Below are positions 16,741-23,592 of a stretch of DNA of 23,592 bases, piece after piece. Position numbers and translations under genes: made by a program. Source of the DNA: an uncultured Oscillospiraceae bacterium (GTDB lineage: Bacteria > Bacillota > Clostridia > Oscillospirales > Acutalibacteraceae); NCBI GenBank assembly GCA_958354085.1, contig CATWUX010000019.1, forward strand, positions 1 through 23,592, read 5' to 3'. The notes beneath the pieces are model-generated. The model was given only the letters and a program-made list of their open reading frames with translations, did no database searches and was not told the DNA's origin. The first letter of the stretch is position 1; each line of letters opens with the position of its first letter.

Positions 16741-17658
16741 GTGAAGCTGCAAAAATCGCGTCGTCCGCTGTCCTATGAGCGCAAGAAAAAGTATTATGCG
16801 TACGGTTTTATTGCGCTATGGCTGGTTGGTGTCGTTTTCTATTTCATTCGTCCTTTGATCCAAATGATCGCCTATTCCCTGAGCGATATTGTATTCACCG
16901 ATACCGGCTATCGGTTGGATTTTGTCGGGCTCAAGGAATTTGACCGAGCATTGCGCACGGACAATAAATTCATCCAGAATCTGGCCGGCAGCATCGGAAC
17001 GATGCTGTATCAGGTGCCGGTGGTGGTATTTTTCAGTCTGGTGGTGGCCATTCTTCTCAACAAGCCGTTTCGCGGCCGCACCGTTGCCCGCGCCGTATTC
17101 TTCATCCCGGTCATCGTGACCAGCGGCGTTGTGCTCAGCGTGCTCAACGGCAGCGGTACCTCCGGCGAAAACACGCTCCTGCAAGCGCAGACCAGCAGTA
17201 TGTTTTCCATCAAGGGCAGCAGCGACGTGCTCTATGAGCTGGGGTTGCCGCAGCAGATCATTGATCTGCTGGTCAACACCGCCAACAATATTTTTAACCT
17301 TTCGTGGAAATCGGGCGTGCAGATCCTGATCTTTCTGGCGGCGCTGCAAACCATTAGCCCGCAGCTGTATGAAGCGGCGCGCGTGGAAGGCGCCAACGCC
17401 TGGAGCGCCTTCTGGAAATTGACGATCCCGTGCATTTCGCCGATGATTCTGCTGTGTCTGGTGTATAGTGTGATTGACAGCTTTATCGATTATGAAAACG
17501 TGCTGATGAATTATATCCGCTCCTATATGAACCAGCTGGACGTCGAGTACAGCTCCACCATGGCACTGATGTATTCACTGGTTATATTTTTGATTGTGGG
17601 GCTGGTCTTTTTACTGACGCGCCGTCTGGTATTTTATGCGGACGACCGCGGGAACTAA
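16741..17658 (+). CDS. Sugar ABC transporter permease, MalF/UgpA-like (second pair)
   Basis: The 305-residue product begins at GTG 16741 with CAGGAGGAG upstream. It has a basic N-terminus (SYERKKKYYAYGF) and about six membrane helices. The EAA loop is YEAARVEGANAWSAFWKLTIPC. Between the third and fourth helices there is an extended external loop (about residues 140-190, NGSGTSGENTLLQAQ...), longer than in the first-pair MalF-like protein; it may help select a different binding protein. It should form a heterodimer with the MalG-like protein encoded 11 bases downstream. Confidence 0.92.
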   Translation: MKLQKSRRPLSYERKKKYYAYGFIALWLVGVVFYFIRPLIQMIAYSLSDIVFTDTGYRLDFVGLKEFDRALRTDNKFIQNLAGSIGTMLYQVPVVVFFSLVVAILLNKPFRGRTVARAVFFIPVIVTSGVVLSVLNGSGTSGENTLLQAQTSSMFSIKGSSDVLYELGLPQQIIDLLVNTANNIFNLSWKSGVQILIFLAALQTISPQLYEAARVEGANAWSAFWKLTIPCISPMILLCLVYSVIDSFIDYENVLMNYIRSYMNQLDVEYSSTMALMYSLVIFLIVGLVFLLTRRLVFYADDRGN

Positions 17659-17669
17659 GGGGGATAAGG

Positions 17670-18638
17670 ATGAAACGCGATGCCTACGCGCAGGCGGCTG
17701 CCCAGAAAAGGCAGCGGCGTTTGCGGGAACTGTTGTATGCCCTGACGCGCAGCGTGGTATTGGCAGGCTTATCTTTTGTGCTGCTGTACCCGATCCTGTA
17801 CATATTTTCGATGGCCTTCCGCCCGAGCAGTGAGGTGCTGGACCCGTTGGTGGTATGGATTCCGCGCACCTTTACGCTGGAAAATATCCGCTCGGCTTTT
17901 TCCGGCATGAAATATTTGGAGTCGCTTTGGCAGTCGATCCGGATCAGCTTGGTCAGCTCGCTGATCTCGGTGGCGGTTTACAGTTTGGTTGGCTACGGCT
18001 TTGCGCGGTTTCAGTTCCGCCTGAAAAAGCCGCTGTTCGCGGTATTGATTTTTACGATCATTCTGCCGCCGCAGGCCATCCTGATCCCGCAGTATCTGGA
18101 CAACAGCTTCTTCGATTTTTTCCTGATCGGCCGGCTGATCGGGCTGTTTACCGGCACACCGCTGACCGTCAACCTGCTGGATTCCGTCTGGGCCTTTTAT
18201 CTGCCGGCGCTGTTCGGCGCCGGTGTGCGTTCCGGTATCCTGATCTTTATCTTTATTCAGTTTTACCGCGGACTTCCCAAGGAGCTGGAGGACGCCGCGT
18301 ACATTGACGGCTGCGGCCCTTTGCGTACGTTTACCCGCATCATGCTGCCCAACTCTACCCCGGCGCTGATTACGGTTCTGCTCTTTTCCGTGGTGTGGTA
18401 CTGGAACGATTCGCAGTATGCCGGCATGTTTCTGGTGGTCAATCAAACCTTGCCGCTGCGTCTGGCCAATCTGCAAACCGTGCTCAACAGCGCCGCCGGG
18501 CAGCCGCTGGATCCCTACCAGCTGTCCGTTCTGATGCCCGCCGGCTGTCTGCTTTTTATTCTGCTGCCCTTGATCTTTTATATTGTGTTCCAGCGGTATT
18601 TCACCGAGAGTATCGAGCGAACCGGTCTGGTGGGTTGA
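17670..18638 (+). CDS. Sugar ABC transporter permease, MalG/UgpE-like (second pair)
   Basis: The 322-residue protein has a basic N-terminus and six membrane helices. The first contains LAGLSFVLLYPILYIFSMAF, followed by the FRPSSEVLDP/W-I-P segment typical of MalG-like subunits. Its EAA loop reads EDAAYIDGCGPLRTFTRIMLPN, and two cytoplasm-facing Arg/Lys clusters flank the helices. A purine-rich GGGGGATAAGG lies just upstream of ATG 17670. Together with the previous gene it forms a second complete membrane unit, so this locus encodes two CUT1 permease pairs. Only one base separates its stop codon from the next start, which implies translational coupling to the lipoprotein gene that follows. Confidence 0.92.
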   Translation: MKRDAYAQAAAQKRQRRLRELLYALTRSVVLAGLSFVLLYPILYIFSMAFRPSSEVLDPLVVWIPRTFTLENIRSAFSGMKYLESLWQSIRISLVSSLISVAVYSLVGYGFARFQFRLKKPLFAVLIFTIILPPQAILIPQYLDNSFFDFFLIGRLIGLFTGTPLTVNLLDSVWAFYLPALFGAGVRSGILIFIFIQFYRGLPKELEDAAYIDGCGPLRTFTRIMLPNSTPALITVLLFSVVWYWNDSQYAGMFLVVNQTLPLRLANLQTVLNSAAGQPLDPYQLSVLMPAGCLLFILLPLIFYIVFQRYFTESIERTGLVG

Positions 18639-18639
18639 T

Positions 18640-19773
18640 ATGAGCGGCATAAAAAGAAGCCGCAGGACGGCTTGCTCAGCGGTTTTGGCGGCTTGCTTGC
18701 TGGCTTTCACCGGCTGCACAGCCGTGCCGCAGCCGGAATCGAGTACGCCGCCCGGCGACCCGCTATCCACCGCCATCAAAACGCAAACCAGCGGCACGAC
18801 CGTGCTTTATACAACCGGTACCCATGGAAAGGAGACGATTTTTACGCAGCAGAAAACGGAGACAACGAAAACAATCGAAACAACGGCCGCAACAGAAGCC
18901 ACCGCCGCAACGACCACCGCCTATTCCCGGCCGACTCACGGAGAACCGCAGGGCGATCGGTTCTTTTCCAATCTGACACATAACAACGCCGGCGGGAAGA
19001 TGGGCGATTGCGACGGCCCGGCGTTCTGCGTGTATTCAAAAAAGGGATATAACCGCGCCTCGATGGATATTCTGCTGAGCGATCTGCAGCTGAACGTCTC
19101 CCGCCGGTCGGATGGGCTGTCGCTGACCGCGTATATTTTTCTCGGCGTGGACGCTTACGATGACAACGGCCGCTTTGTCAACTGCTTTGACGCAGGGCTG
19201 GGCTATGACATCGGCAAGCAAAAATGGGTGCTGTTTTACAATATTCTCCACGTGGAACCCATCCAGCAAAAATGGTATATGTCCTCCCGGGCGTTGGATA
19301 CGACGCATGACTATCGTCTGGTACTGGACACCTCGCAGGAGGACGACTGGGCCACCATGATCCTGTATGATCTGACCGCGGGGGGCGCGGAATACGACCG
19401 CGCTTCTTTCCGCACGCTCCATACCCGCAAGGACGGCCACAACACGGTGTATTATCAGGATTATGCGTTGGATTTCCCGGATAACGTCAAATACGACACC
19501 GGCGGACAGCCCGCCGGCAGTAACTGGCCGGAAATCACCCTGTATAATACCGATGAAAACGTCTATATGAAAAATCTGAAAATTCTGAACGTGACCATTA
19601 ACGACCGGCCGTGGACGGCCGATAAAACGGGCAACCGGGCCGTCTGGCCGGACTGCACGATGACATGGATCGATTATCCTGTCGTGGCGATCAGCCGCGG
19701 CGGTTTCGATTCGGAATGGCAGATCGACATTGACATGAATCACAGAGAAAATAATGAGGTGACACAAAAATGA
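18640..19773 (+). CDS. Paralogous lipoprotein 1 of 3 (unrecognised family)
   Basis: The 377-residue protein has a lipoprotein signal peptide ending LAFTGC (lipid at Cys26; Phe at -3 is unusual). A Thr-rich spacer (about 30-105) is followed by a core of about 250 residues (about 121-370). The core shares with its two neighbours GPAFCVYSKKGYN, RRSDG, YIFLGVD, NCFDAG, THDYRLVLD, QDYALDF and PWTADKT. I do not recognise the domain. Its alternating strands and conserved aromatics suggest a beta-sandwich that could bind or process a glycan (inference). The in-frame upstream start at 18583 would overlap the permease and spoil the signal peptide, so ATG 18640 is used; it is probably translationally coupled to the permease, because only a weak ribosome binding site is visible. 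Confidence 0.8.
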   Translation: MSGIKRSRRTACSAVLAACLLAFTGCTAVPQPESSTPPGDPLSTAIKTQTSGTTVLYTTGTHGKETIFTQQKTETTKTIETTAATEATAATTTAYSRPTHGEPQGDRFFSNLTHNNAGGKMGDCDGPAFCVYSKKGYNRASMDILLSDLQLNVSRRSDGLSLTAYIFLGVDAYDDNGRFVNCFDAGLGYDIGKQKWVLFYNILHVEPIQQKWYMSSRALDTTHDYRLVLDTSQEDDWATMILYDLTAGGAEYDRASFRTLHTRKDGHNTVYYQDYALDFPDNVKYDTGGQPAGSNWPEITLYNTDENVYMKNLKILNVTINDRPWTADKTGNRAVWPDCTMTWIDYPVVAISRGGFDSEWQIDIDMNHRENNEVTQK

Positions 19774-20891
19774 AAATACGTGTACACGCGCTTTTGGCAT
19801 GGTGCTTGGCCGGGCTTCTGCTCAGCGGCTGCGCAACCACGGAACCGCCGGCGGAAAGCAGCTCTGTCGGCGGAACAAGTACGACGGCAGCGACGGAATC
19901 CACCGGCACGCCGAGCACTTCACCAACCGGCGACAGCTCTTCGGCAGTCAATACGACCGCCTCGACGGCAAGCCGGAACACAACCGCCGCGACCTCGTCG
20001 TCCACGGCAACCACGACGACCGTCGCAACAACCCCGCGTCCGCGTCCCACGCTGCCGCAGCCACAGGGCACCGGTTCACTGGACAGCCGGACATATCAGA
20101 GCAAAACGCGGATCGGAGACTGGGGCGGCCCGGCCTACGCCGTCTACTCGAACAAGGGGTATAACCGTGCGACGATCGACGTCGAGCTGAGCGATGTGGA
20201 AATCAACATGACGCGCCGCTCCGATGGAAAAACGCTGGTCGGGTATATCTTTTTGGGCATGAATATTTACCATCCCACCGACGGCTATTGGGTGAATTGT
20301 CTGGACGCGGGGATCGGTTATGACGGCGCGACGGGCGAGTGGACGATCTTTCATTTTATTTATGACGTCAGCGCGGCCGGCCAGAACAAATGGTATAAAT
20401 CCCACCGGGCGCTGGATCCCACCCATGACTATCGCCTGATTCTGGACTGCTCCAAATCGAACGGCTGGACGACGCTGACGGCTTACGATATCACGGAGGA
20501 CCGCGTAGCCGACAGTATTGAGTTCCAGGCACGTTATGCGCTGAAGGACGGCAGCAACGTGGATTTCCTGCAGGACTATGCGATCGATATGAAGGATGAT
20601 CTGCTGCGGGACGCGGCGGGCAACGTCTATAACACGCCGGGGACGGCCGACGACATATCCGACGAGGGCTGGAAGGGCATTATCCTGTACAGCACCAATG
20701 AAAACGTATATCTGCGCAATATCAAGATCACCAACGCCTCCTTAAACAACCAGCCGTGGACGGCCGACAAAACCCGGCTGCGCGGTTGTTCTCCGGATTA
20801 TCGGCAGGCGGATATCGGATATGACGTCGTAAAGGTCACACAGGCTGATTTTGATACGGCCTGCCGTATTGATATGGATCTGAAACGCTAG
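19770..20891 (+). CDS. Paralogous lipoprotein 2 of 3 (unrecognised family)
   Basis: The 373-residue protein overlaps the previous gene by 4 bases (ATGA), and GAGGTGA lies upstream. The signal peptide ends LLLSGC (canonical lipobox, Cys21). A very Thr/Ser-rich spacer of roughly 75 residues ends in Pro/Arg-rich TPRPRPTLPQPQ. The core (about 115-373) shares GPAYAVYSNKGYN, RRSDGKTL, YIFLGMN, NCLDAGIGY, THDYRLILD and NQPWTADKT with its neighbours. It differs near the C-terminus: an insertion around GNVYNTPGTADDISDEG, and RLRGCSPDY where copies 1 and 3 have R-x-V/M-W-P-D-C. This divergence suggests a changed ligand or role. An inverted repeat overlaps its stop codon. Confidence 0.8.
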   Translation: MKIRVHALLAWCLAGLLLSGCATTEPPAESSSVGGTSTTAATESTGTPSTSPTGDSSSAVNTTASTASRNTTAATSSSTATTTTVATTPRPRPTLPQPQGTGSLDSRTYQSKTRIGDWGGPAYAVYSNKGYNRATIDVELSDVEINMTRRSDGKTLVGYIFLGMNIYHPTDGYWVNCLDAGIGYDGATGEWTIFHFIYDVSAAGQNKWYKSHRALDPTHDYRLILDCSKSNGWTTLTAYDITEDRVADSIEFQARYALKDGSNVDFLQDYAIDMKDDLLRDAAGNVYNTPGTADDISDEGWKGIILYSTNENVYLRNIKITNASLNNQPWTADKTRLRGCSPDYRQADIGYDVVKVTQADFDTACRIDMDLKR

Positions 20892-20923
20892 GGAACCTCC
20901 GGATTAAATCAAAGGTTCCCTAG
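20888..20923 (+). repeat. Inverted repeat between lipoproteins 2 and 3
   Basis: CTAGGGAACCT (20888-20898) and AGGTTCCCTAG (20913-20923) form a perfect 11-bp stem around a 14-base loop. The stem includes the stop codon of lipoprotein 2. A weak T-run (GGGTTTTG) follows 9 bases later. It may be an attenuator or processing hairpin that lowers or separates expression of the downstream genes; a mobile-element remnant is also possible. It is the only gap over 40 bases between 16741 and 23399. Confidence 0.6.
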
Positions 20924-20973
20924 GTTGCGGGTTTTGTCCGTACCGTCATGCCAAAACAATGAGGTGAACAGGA

Positions 20974-22059
20974 ATGAAGAAGAAATTCACGCAACTTTTC
21001 GCGCTTTGTCTGGCCGGCGTGCTGTTGAGCGGGTGTGCAGCCGGTGAACCGCCGGTGTCCAACGAATCCGAGCCGTCTTCGACCGCCGTCTCGGGAACAA
21101 CGGCGCCGTCCGCGCAAAGCACTTCGCCGGCCGTGCAAACAACCGCCCCCGTGACGACCGTTCCCACGACGGCATCCTCCTCCGGCCGCAGCACGACGGC
21201 CGTCACCACGACGTCGGCCGCGACCACGACCACGGCAAAAACGTACCCCCGTCCTGCCGGGCCTGGCGGCAGCCAGAGCATGAACAGCCGCACATATGAT
21301 AATGCCGGAAAATTTATGGGAGACAGCGACGGCCCCGCTTATTGCGTCTATTCCAAAAAAGGCTATAATGTGGCATCCATAGATGTGCTGCTGCGGGACG
21401 TACAAGTGCAGATCGACCGCCGCAGCGATGATCGGATCCTGGTCGCCTATATTTTTCTTGGAATGGATATCGCGGATGAAAACGGGCAATGGAAAAACTG
21501 CCTTGACGCCGGCCTGCAATACGGTACGGCGCATCAATGGCATTTGTTTTACAGCCTGTTCGACGCCTCGGAGGGCCAGCAGAAATGGTATGAGTCCCGT
21601 AAAATGCTGGATCCGACCCATGACTACCGGCTCACGCTGGACGCCTCCAAAAACAACGGCTGGGCAGAACTGACCGCTTATGATCTGACCGAAGGGCGTG
21701 TGGCGGATTCCGTTCTGCTGCAGGCACGCTATGCGTACAAGGACGGTCACAATGTCAGCTTCTATCAGGATTACGCGCTCGACTTTCCCACCAATGTAAA
21801 ATATACGACCGCAGGCGTACCGAGCGAAAGGGACTGGGAAGAGATCACTCTCTACAATACCGATCAGGGGTGCTATTTGAAAAACCTGCGGATCGTGAAA
21901 GCCACGCTCAACGGGCAGCCGTGGACGGCGGCGGATACCGATCGCCGGGTTATGTGGCCGGATTGTTACAATACAAAAATCGATTATCCGGCGGTTAAAG
22001 TCAGCCTCGCTGCCTTTGACACCGAACTGCAGCTGGATCTCGATATGAATCGGTCATGA
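20974..22059 (+). CDS. Paralogous lipoprotein 3 of 3 (unrecognised family)
   Basis: The 361-residue protein has GAGGTGA upstream of ATG 20974 and a signal peptide ending LLSGC (Cys21). A Thr/Ser-rich spacer (about 30-95) precedes the core (about 115-361). The core is closest to copy 1 over GDSDGPAYCVYSKKGYN, RRSD, YIFLGMD, NCLDAGLQY, THDYRLTLD, YKDGHN, QDYALDFPTNVKY and MWPDC, but shares VADS with copy 2. Function is unknown; an extracellular glycan-binding or processing role is inferred from context. It follows an 82-base gap with a hairpin, and its stop codon overlaps the ribosome binding site region of the esterase gene, so copies 1 to 3 and the esterase appear to be one unit. Confidence 0.8.
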   Translation: MKKKFTQLFALCLAGVLLSGCAAGEPPVSNESEPSSTAVSGTTAPSAQSTSPAVQTTAPVTTVPTTASSSGRSTTAVTTTSAATTTTAKTYPRPAGPGGSQSMNSRTYDNAGKFMGDSDGPAYCVYSKKGYNVASIDVLLRDVQVQIDRRSDDRILVAYIFLGMDIADENGQWKNCLDAGLQYGTAHQWHLFYSLFDASEGQQKWYESRKMLDPTHDYRLTLDASKNNGWAELTAYDLTEGRVADSVLLQARYAYKDGHNVSFYQDYALDFPTNVKYTTAGVPSERDWEEITLYNTDQGCYLKNLRIVKATLNGQPWTAADTDRRVMWPDCYNTKIDYPAVKVSLAAFDTELQLDLDMNRS

Positions 22060-22065
22060 GGGTGA
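22058..22065 (+). promoter_or_regulatory. Ribosome binding site deciding the esterase start
   Basis: GAGGGTGA overlaps the stop codon of lipoprotein 3 and lies 5 bases before ATG 22071 (8 before ATG 22074). It matches the GAGGTGA sites before lipoproteins 2 and 3. The in-frame ATG 22056 lies upstream of this site and is rejected. Confidence 0.6.
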
Positions 22066-22070
22066 CGGAT

Positions 22071-23399
22071 ATGATGTTTCAAAACGGACGGAACCGACTG
22101 CTTGGCGCGTGGGTCTGCATGGGGGCACTCCTGCTGACCGCCTGCGGCACGGCAGCGCCTTCGGAAAGCGGAACGAATGCAGTCACCACTTCGACACAGG
22201 AGACGACGATCATGACGGAACAGCTCACCTCTTCTTCCATGGCAACCGGCACACAAACCGTCCGGACGGACACAGCCCAAACAGCCTCAACCGCGCCCGG
22301 CACACAAACACAGCCGACAAACCCACCCGCACTGCCCCGTTTGGAGGAGCAGGCGCGCCTGTTGGGGCGGTGTTTCTATCATGAGGGAACCGCCGCCACC
22401 TATTTCGGGTTTACCGGTTCCGGCTTTGAGCTGGTGTTCACCGGCAAAAAACTGCAGGCGGAGCTGGTGGCGGATGTGGAATCGGTGCGCAACGAGGACG
22501 CGCGTCCGTATTTGGCGGTTTATGTTGACAATATGGAAAAGCCAACTCAGGTTTACAGCATGGATAAGCGGCAGGATACGTTGGTGCTGTTTGAATCCGA
22601 TCGGGTACAGACGGTGACGATCCGGGTGCTGAAGCGTTCGGAGGCGTCTCAAAGCACCATTGGCGTACGGACGCTGACCGGTGACAGCGGCGCGGTCTTG
22701 AAGCCGACAGCCGTCCGTGAGCGCCGGCTGGCCTTTTTGGGGGATTCCATTACCTGCGGATACGGCAACGAAGGGGCTGTGGGCGAAAAGTTTTGCACCC
22801 GGACTGAAAACGGCTGTGATACCTATGCCGCCCGGACGGCACGGTATTTCAACGCCGACTACCACTGCATCGCGCAATCCGGGATCGGCGTCTGCTCCGG
22901 GTATACCACGACGGCGCAGCCGGCAAACGCTTTTCTTTTCAAGGATCTGTATGTGCTGACGGATACGGCCGGACAGCGCCGGCTGTTTATGGATAAGACC
23001 TCGTACGATTTTTCTCAGTTTCAACCGGATGCCATCGTGCTGAATCTGGGCAAAAATGACGCCTCCTACACGGTGCGCGCCGGGCAGAGCGCCCGGGAGC
23101 AGTTTTTTGCGGCCTATCGGGAATTGCTGAAGCTGGTGCGGGAAAAGAATCCCCGGGCGGCACTCTTGTGCACACTGGGGCCGATTACCTCGCCGGAGGA
23201 TCAAGCCTTGTTTGACGGTATGGAAACGATCGTGCGGGAAGTGAACGCTGCCGGGGATAAGAAGGTGTTCTCTTTGGCGTTTGCGGGCGGAACATCTGCC
23301 GAAGGCTTGGGGACGGACGATCATCCTTCGATGGCCACGCATATTCGAATGGCGGAGACGCTGGAGAAAAAACTGAGCGAGATTCTGGGCTGGACATGA
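22071..23399 (+). CDS. Lipid-anchored CE2-like SGNH carbohydrate esterase
   Basis: The 442-residue protein has a lipobox (LLLTAC, Cys25) and a Thr/Ser/Gln-rich spacer to about residue 88. A small beta-sandwich follows (about 95-200), then an SGNH hydrolase domain (about 215-440). SGNH blocks are clear: LGDSITCGYG (nucleophile Ser226), SGIGVCSGY (Gly), NLGKNDASY (Asn329) and DDHPS (His418). The two-domain layout and 'YDFSQFQPDAIVLNLGKND' match carbohydrate esterase family 2, which removes acetyl groups from polysaccharides such as xylan or glucomannan. The anchor puts it on the outer face of the membrane, near the binding lipoproteins. The native substrate is not evident. It is the last gene of the block and is followed by candidate terminators. 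Confidence 0.88.
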   Translation: MMFQNGRNRLLGAWVCMGALLLTACGTAAPSESGTNAVTTSTQETTIMTEQLTSSSMATGTQTVRTDTAQTASTAPGTQTQPTNPPALPRLEEQARLLGRCFYHEGTAATYFGFTGSGFELVFTGKKLQAELVADVESVRNEDARPYLAVYVDNMEKPTQVYSMDKRQDTLVLFESDRVQTVTIRVLKRSEASQSTIGVRTLTGDSGAVLKPTAVRERRLAFLGDSITCGYGNEGAVGEKFCTRTENGCDTYAARTARYFNADYHCIAQSGIGVCSGYTTTAQPANAFLFKDLYVLTDTAGQRRLFMDKTSYDFSQFQPDAIVLNLGKNDASYTVRAGQSAREQFFAAYRELLKLVREKNPRAALLCTLGPITSPEDQALFDGMETIVREVNAAGDKKVFSLAFAGGTSAEGLGTDDHPSMATHIRMAETLEKKLSEILGWT

Positions 23400-23435
23400 A
23401 ACCGGCCGTCAGAGTCGCCGGTGTCCATGTCTTTT
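23393..23435 (+). terminator. Candidate intrinsic terminator right after the esterase
   Basis: GACATG (23393-23398) plus ACCGGC (23401-23406) can pair with GCCGGT (23417-23422) plus CATGTC (23426-23431), with a small internal loop. TTTT follows at 23432-23435. The left arm overlaps the esterase stop codon. The T-run is short, so termination may be partial. Confidence 0.5.
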
Positions 23436-23482
23436 CAGCGTTTCTTCCTGTCCGCGCGAAAGCGGAATCCGTAATACGTAAG

Positions 23483-23530
23483 CGCAGCCCGCAGAAATCT
23501 CAGAATTTCTGCGGGCTGCGTCTTTTTATT
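23483..23530 (+). terminator. Strong intrinsic terminator at the end of the block
   Basis: CGCAGCCCGCAGAAAT (23483-23498) pairs perfectly over 16 bp with ATTTCTGCGGGCTGCG (23505-23520) around a 6-base loop. TCTTTTTATT follows at once. It terminates + strand transcription. Because it separates convergent genes it may also slow the minus-strand transcript, but the T-run on that side is missing. Confidence 0.88.
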
Positions 23531-23592
23531 GTGATTTATCCGTTTTCGGCTCTTTTTTGCAGAACAGCTCCCGCACACCGATATACAGCAGC
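23526..23592 (-). CDS. C-terminal end of a convergent minus-strand gene (partial)
   Basis: On the minus strand a frame open from the window edge ends at TAA (23528-23526). The 21 visible residues read LLYIGVRELFCKKEPKTDKS plus Q, a hydrophobic strand or helix end followed by a Lys-rich tail, as in a membrane protein with a cytoplasmic C-terminus. The stop lies just beyond the strong hairpin, as expected for convergent genes. The evidence is short, and no family can be assigned. Confidence 0.5.
   Translation of the reverse strand, partial: LLYIGVRELFCKKEPKTDKSQ

Noticed and set aside
18583..18639. Upstream start for the first paralogous lipoprotein
   Set aside because: It would overlap the permease by 56 bases and place 19 residues before an intact lipoprotein signal peptide.
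19860..20065. Thr/Ser codon runs as a microsatellite or CRISPR-like repeat
   Set aside because: The runs are in frame, irregular and fit lipoprotein spacers; there are no regularly spaced repeats.
22287..23342. A 351-codon minus-strand frame
   Set aside because: Antisense shadow of the esterase, whose SGNH motifs confirm the + frame.

Overview
This looks like part of a Gram-positive bacterial chromosome, most likely a Clostridia / Oscillospirales-type gut or biomass anaerobe (inference). The reasons are strong GGAGG-type ribosome binding sites, lipoprotein signal peptides followed by long Ser/Thr-rich spacers, membrane-anchored surface proteins with basic tails, and CUT1-type sugar ABC transporters without a local ATPase. 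The DNA is moderately GC-rich. Coding is dense and, except for the extreme right edge, entirely on the + strand.

Layout. 1-229: the end of a surface protein with a Ser/Thr-rich stalk and C-terminal membrane anchor. 324-3266: a large secreted protein with about five diverged beta-sandwich-like repeats and a C-terminal GPDTG + membrane helix + basic tail. A GC-rich hairpin follows. 3404-7602: a URO-D/methyltransferase-fold protein, a lipoprotein sugar-binding protein and a DUF4127 protein. 7628-12364: an unusually large (960 aa) solute-binding protein with extra N-terminal modules, then a MalF-like/MalG-like permease pair. 12380-16721: an NHL-repeat/TPR/Yip1 membrane protein and a DUF5696 protein with a glycosidase-like layout. 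16741-18638: a second permease pair. 18640-22059: three tandem paralogous lipoproteins of a family I do not recognise. 22071-23399: a lipid-anchored CE2-like SGNH esterase. The block ends in two candidate terminators and meets a convergent minus-strand gene at the right edge.

How the genes may work together (inference). The gene order, very short gaps and stop/start overlaps suggest one long transcription unit, or a few, for surface binding, deacetylation, trimming and import of a glycan. Surface proteins and lipoproteins would bind the polymer, the CE2 esterase would remove acetyl groups, the DUF5696 protein is a candidate glycosidase, and two CUT1 permease pairs with two binding proteins would import oligosaccharides. 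No ABC ATPase, transcription regulator or recognisable classical glycoside hydrolase is present, so the ATPase is probably shared and encoded elsewhere. The substrate cannot be read from the sequence. No tRNA, rRNA, CRISPR array, transposase or phage gene was seen, and no gene-free stretch exceeds 300 bases.
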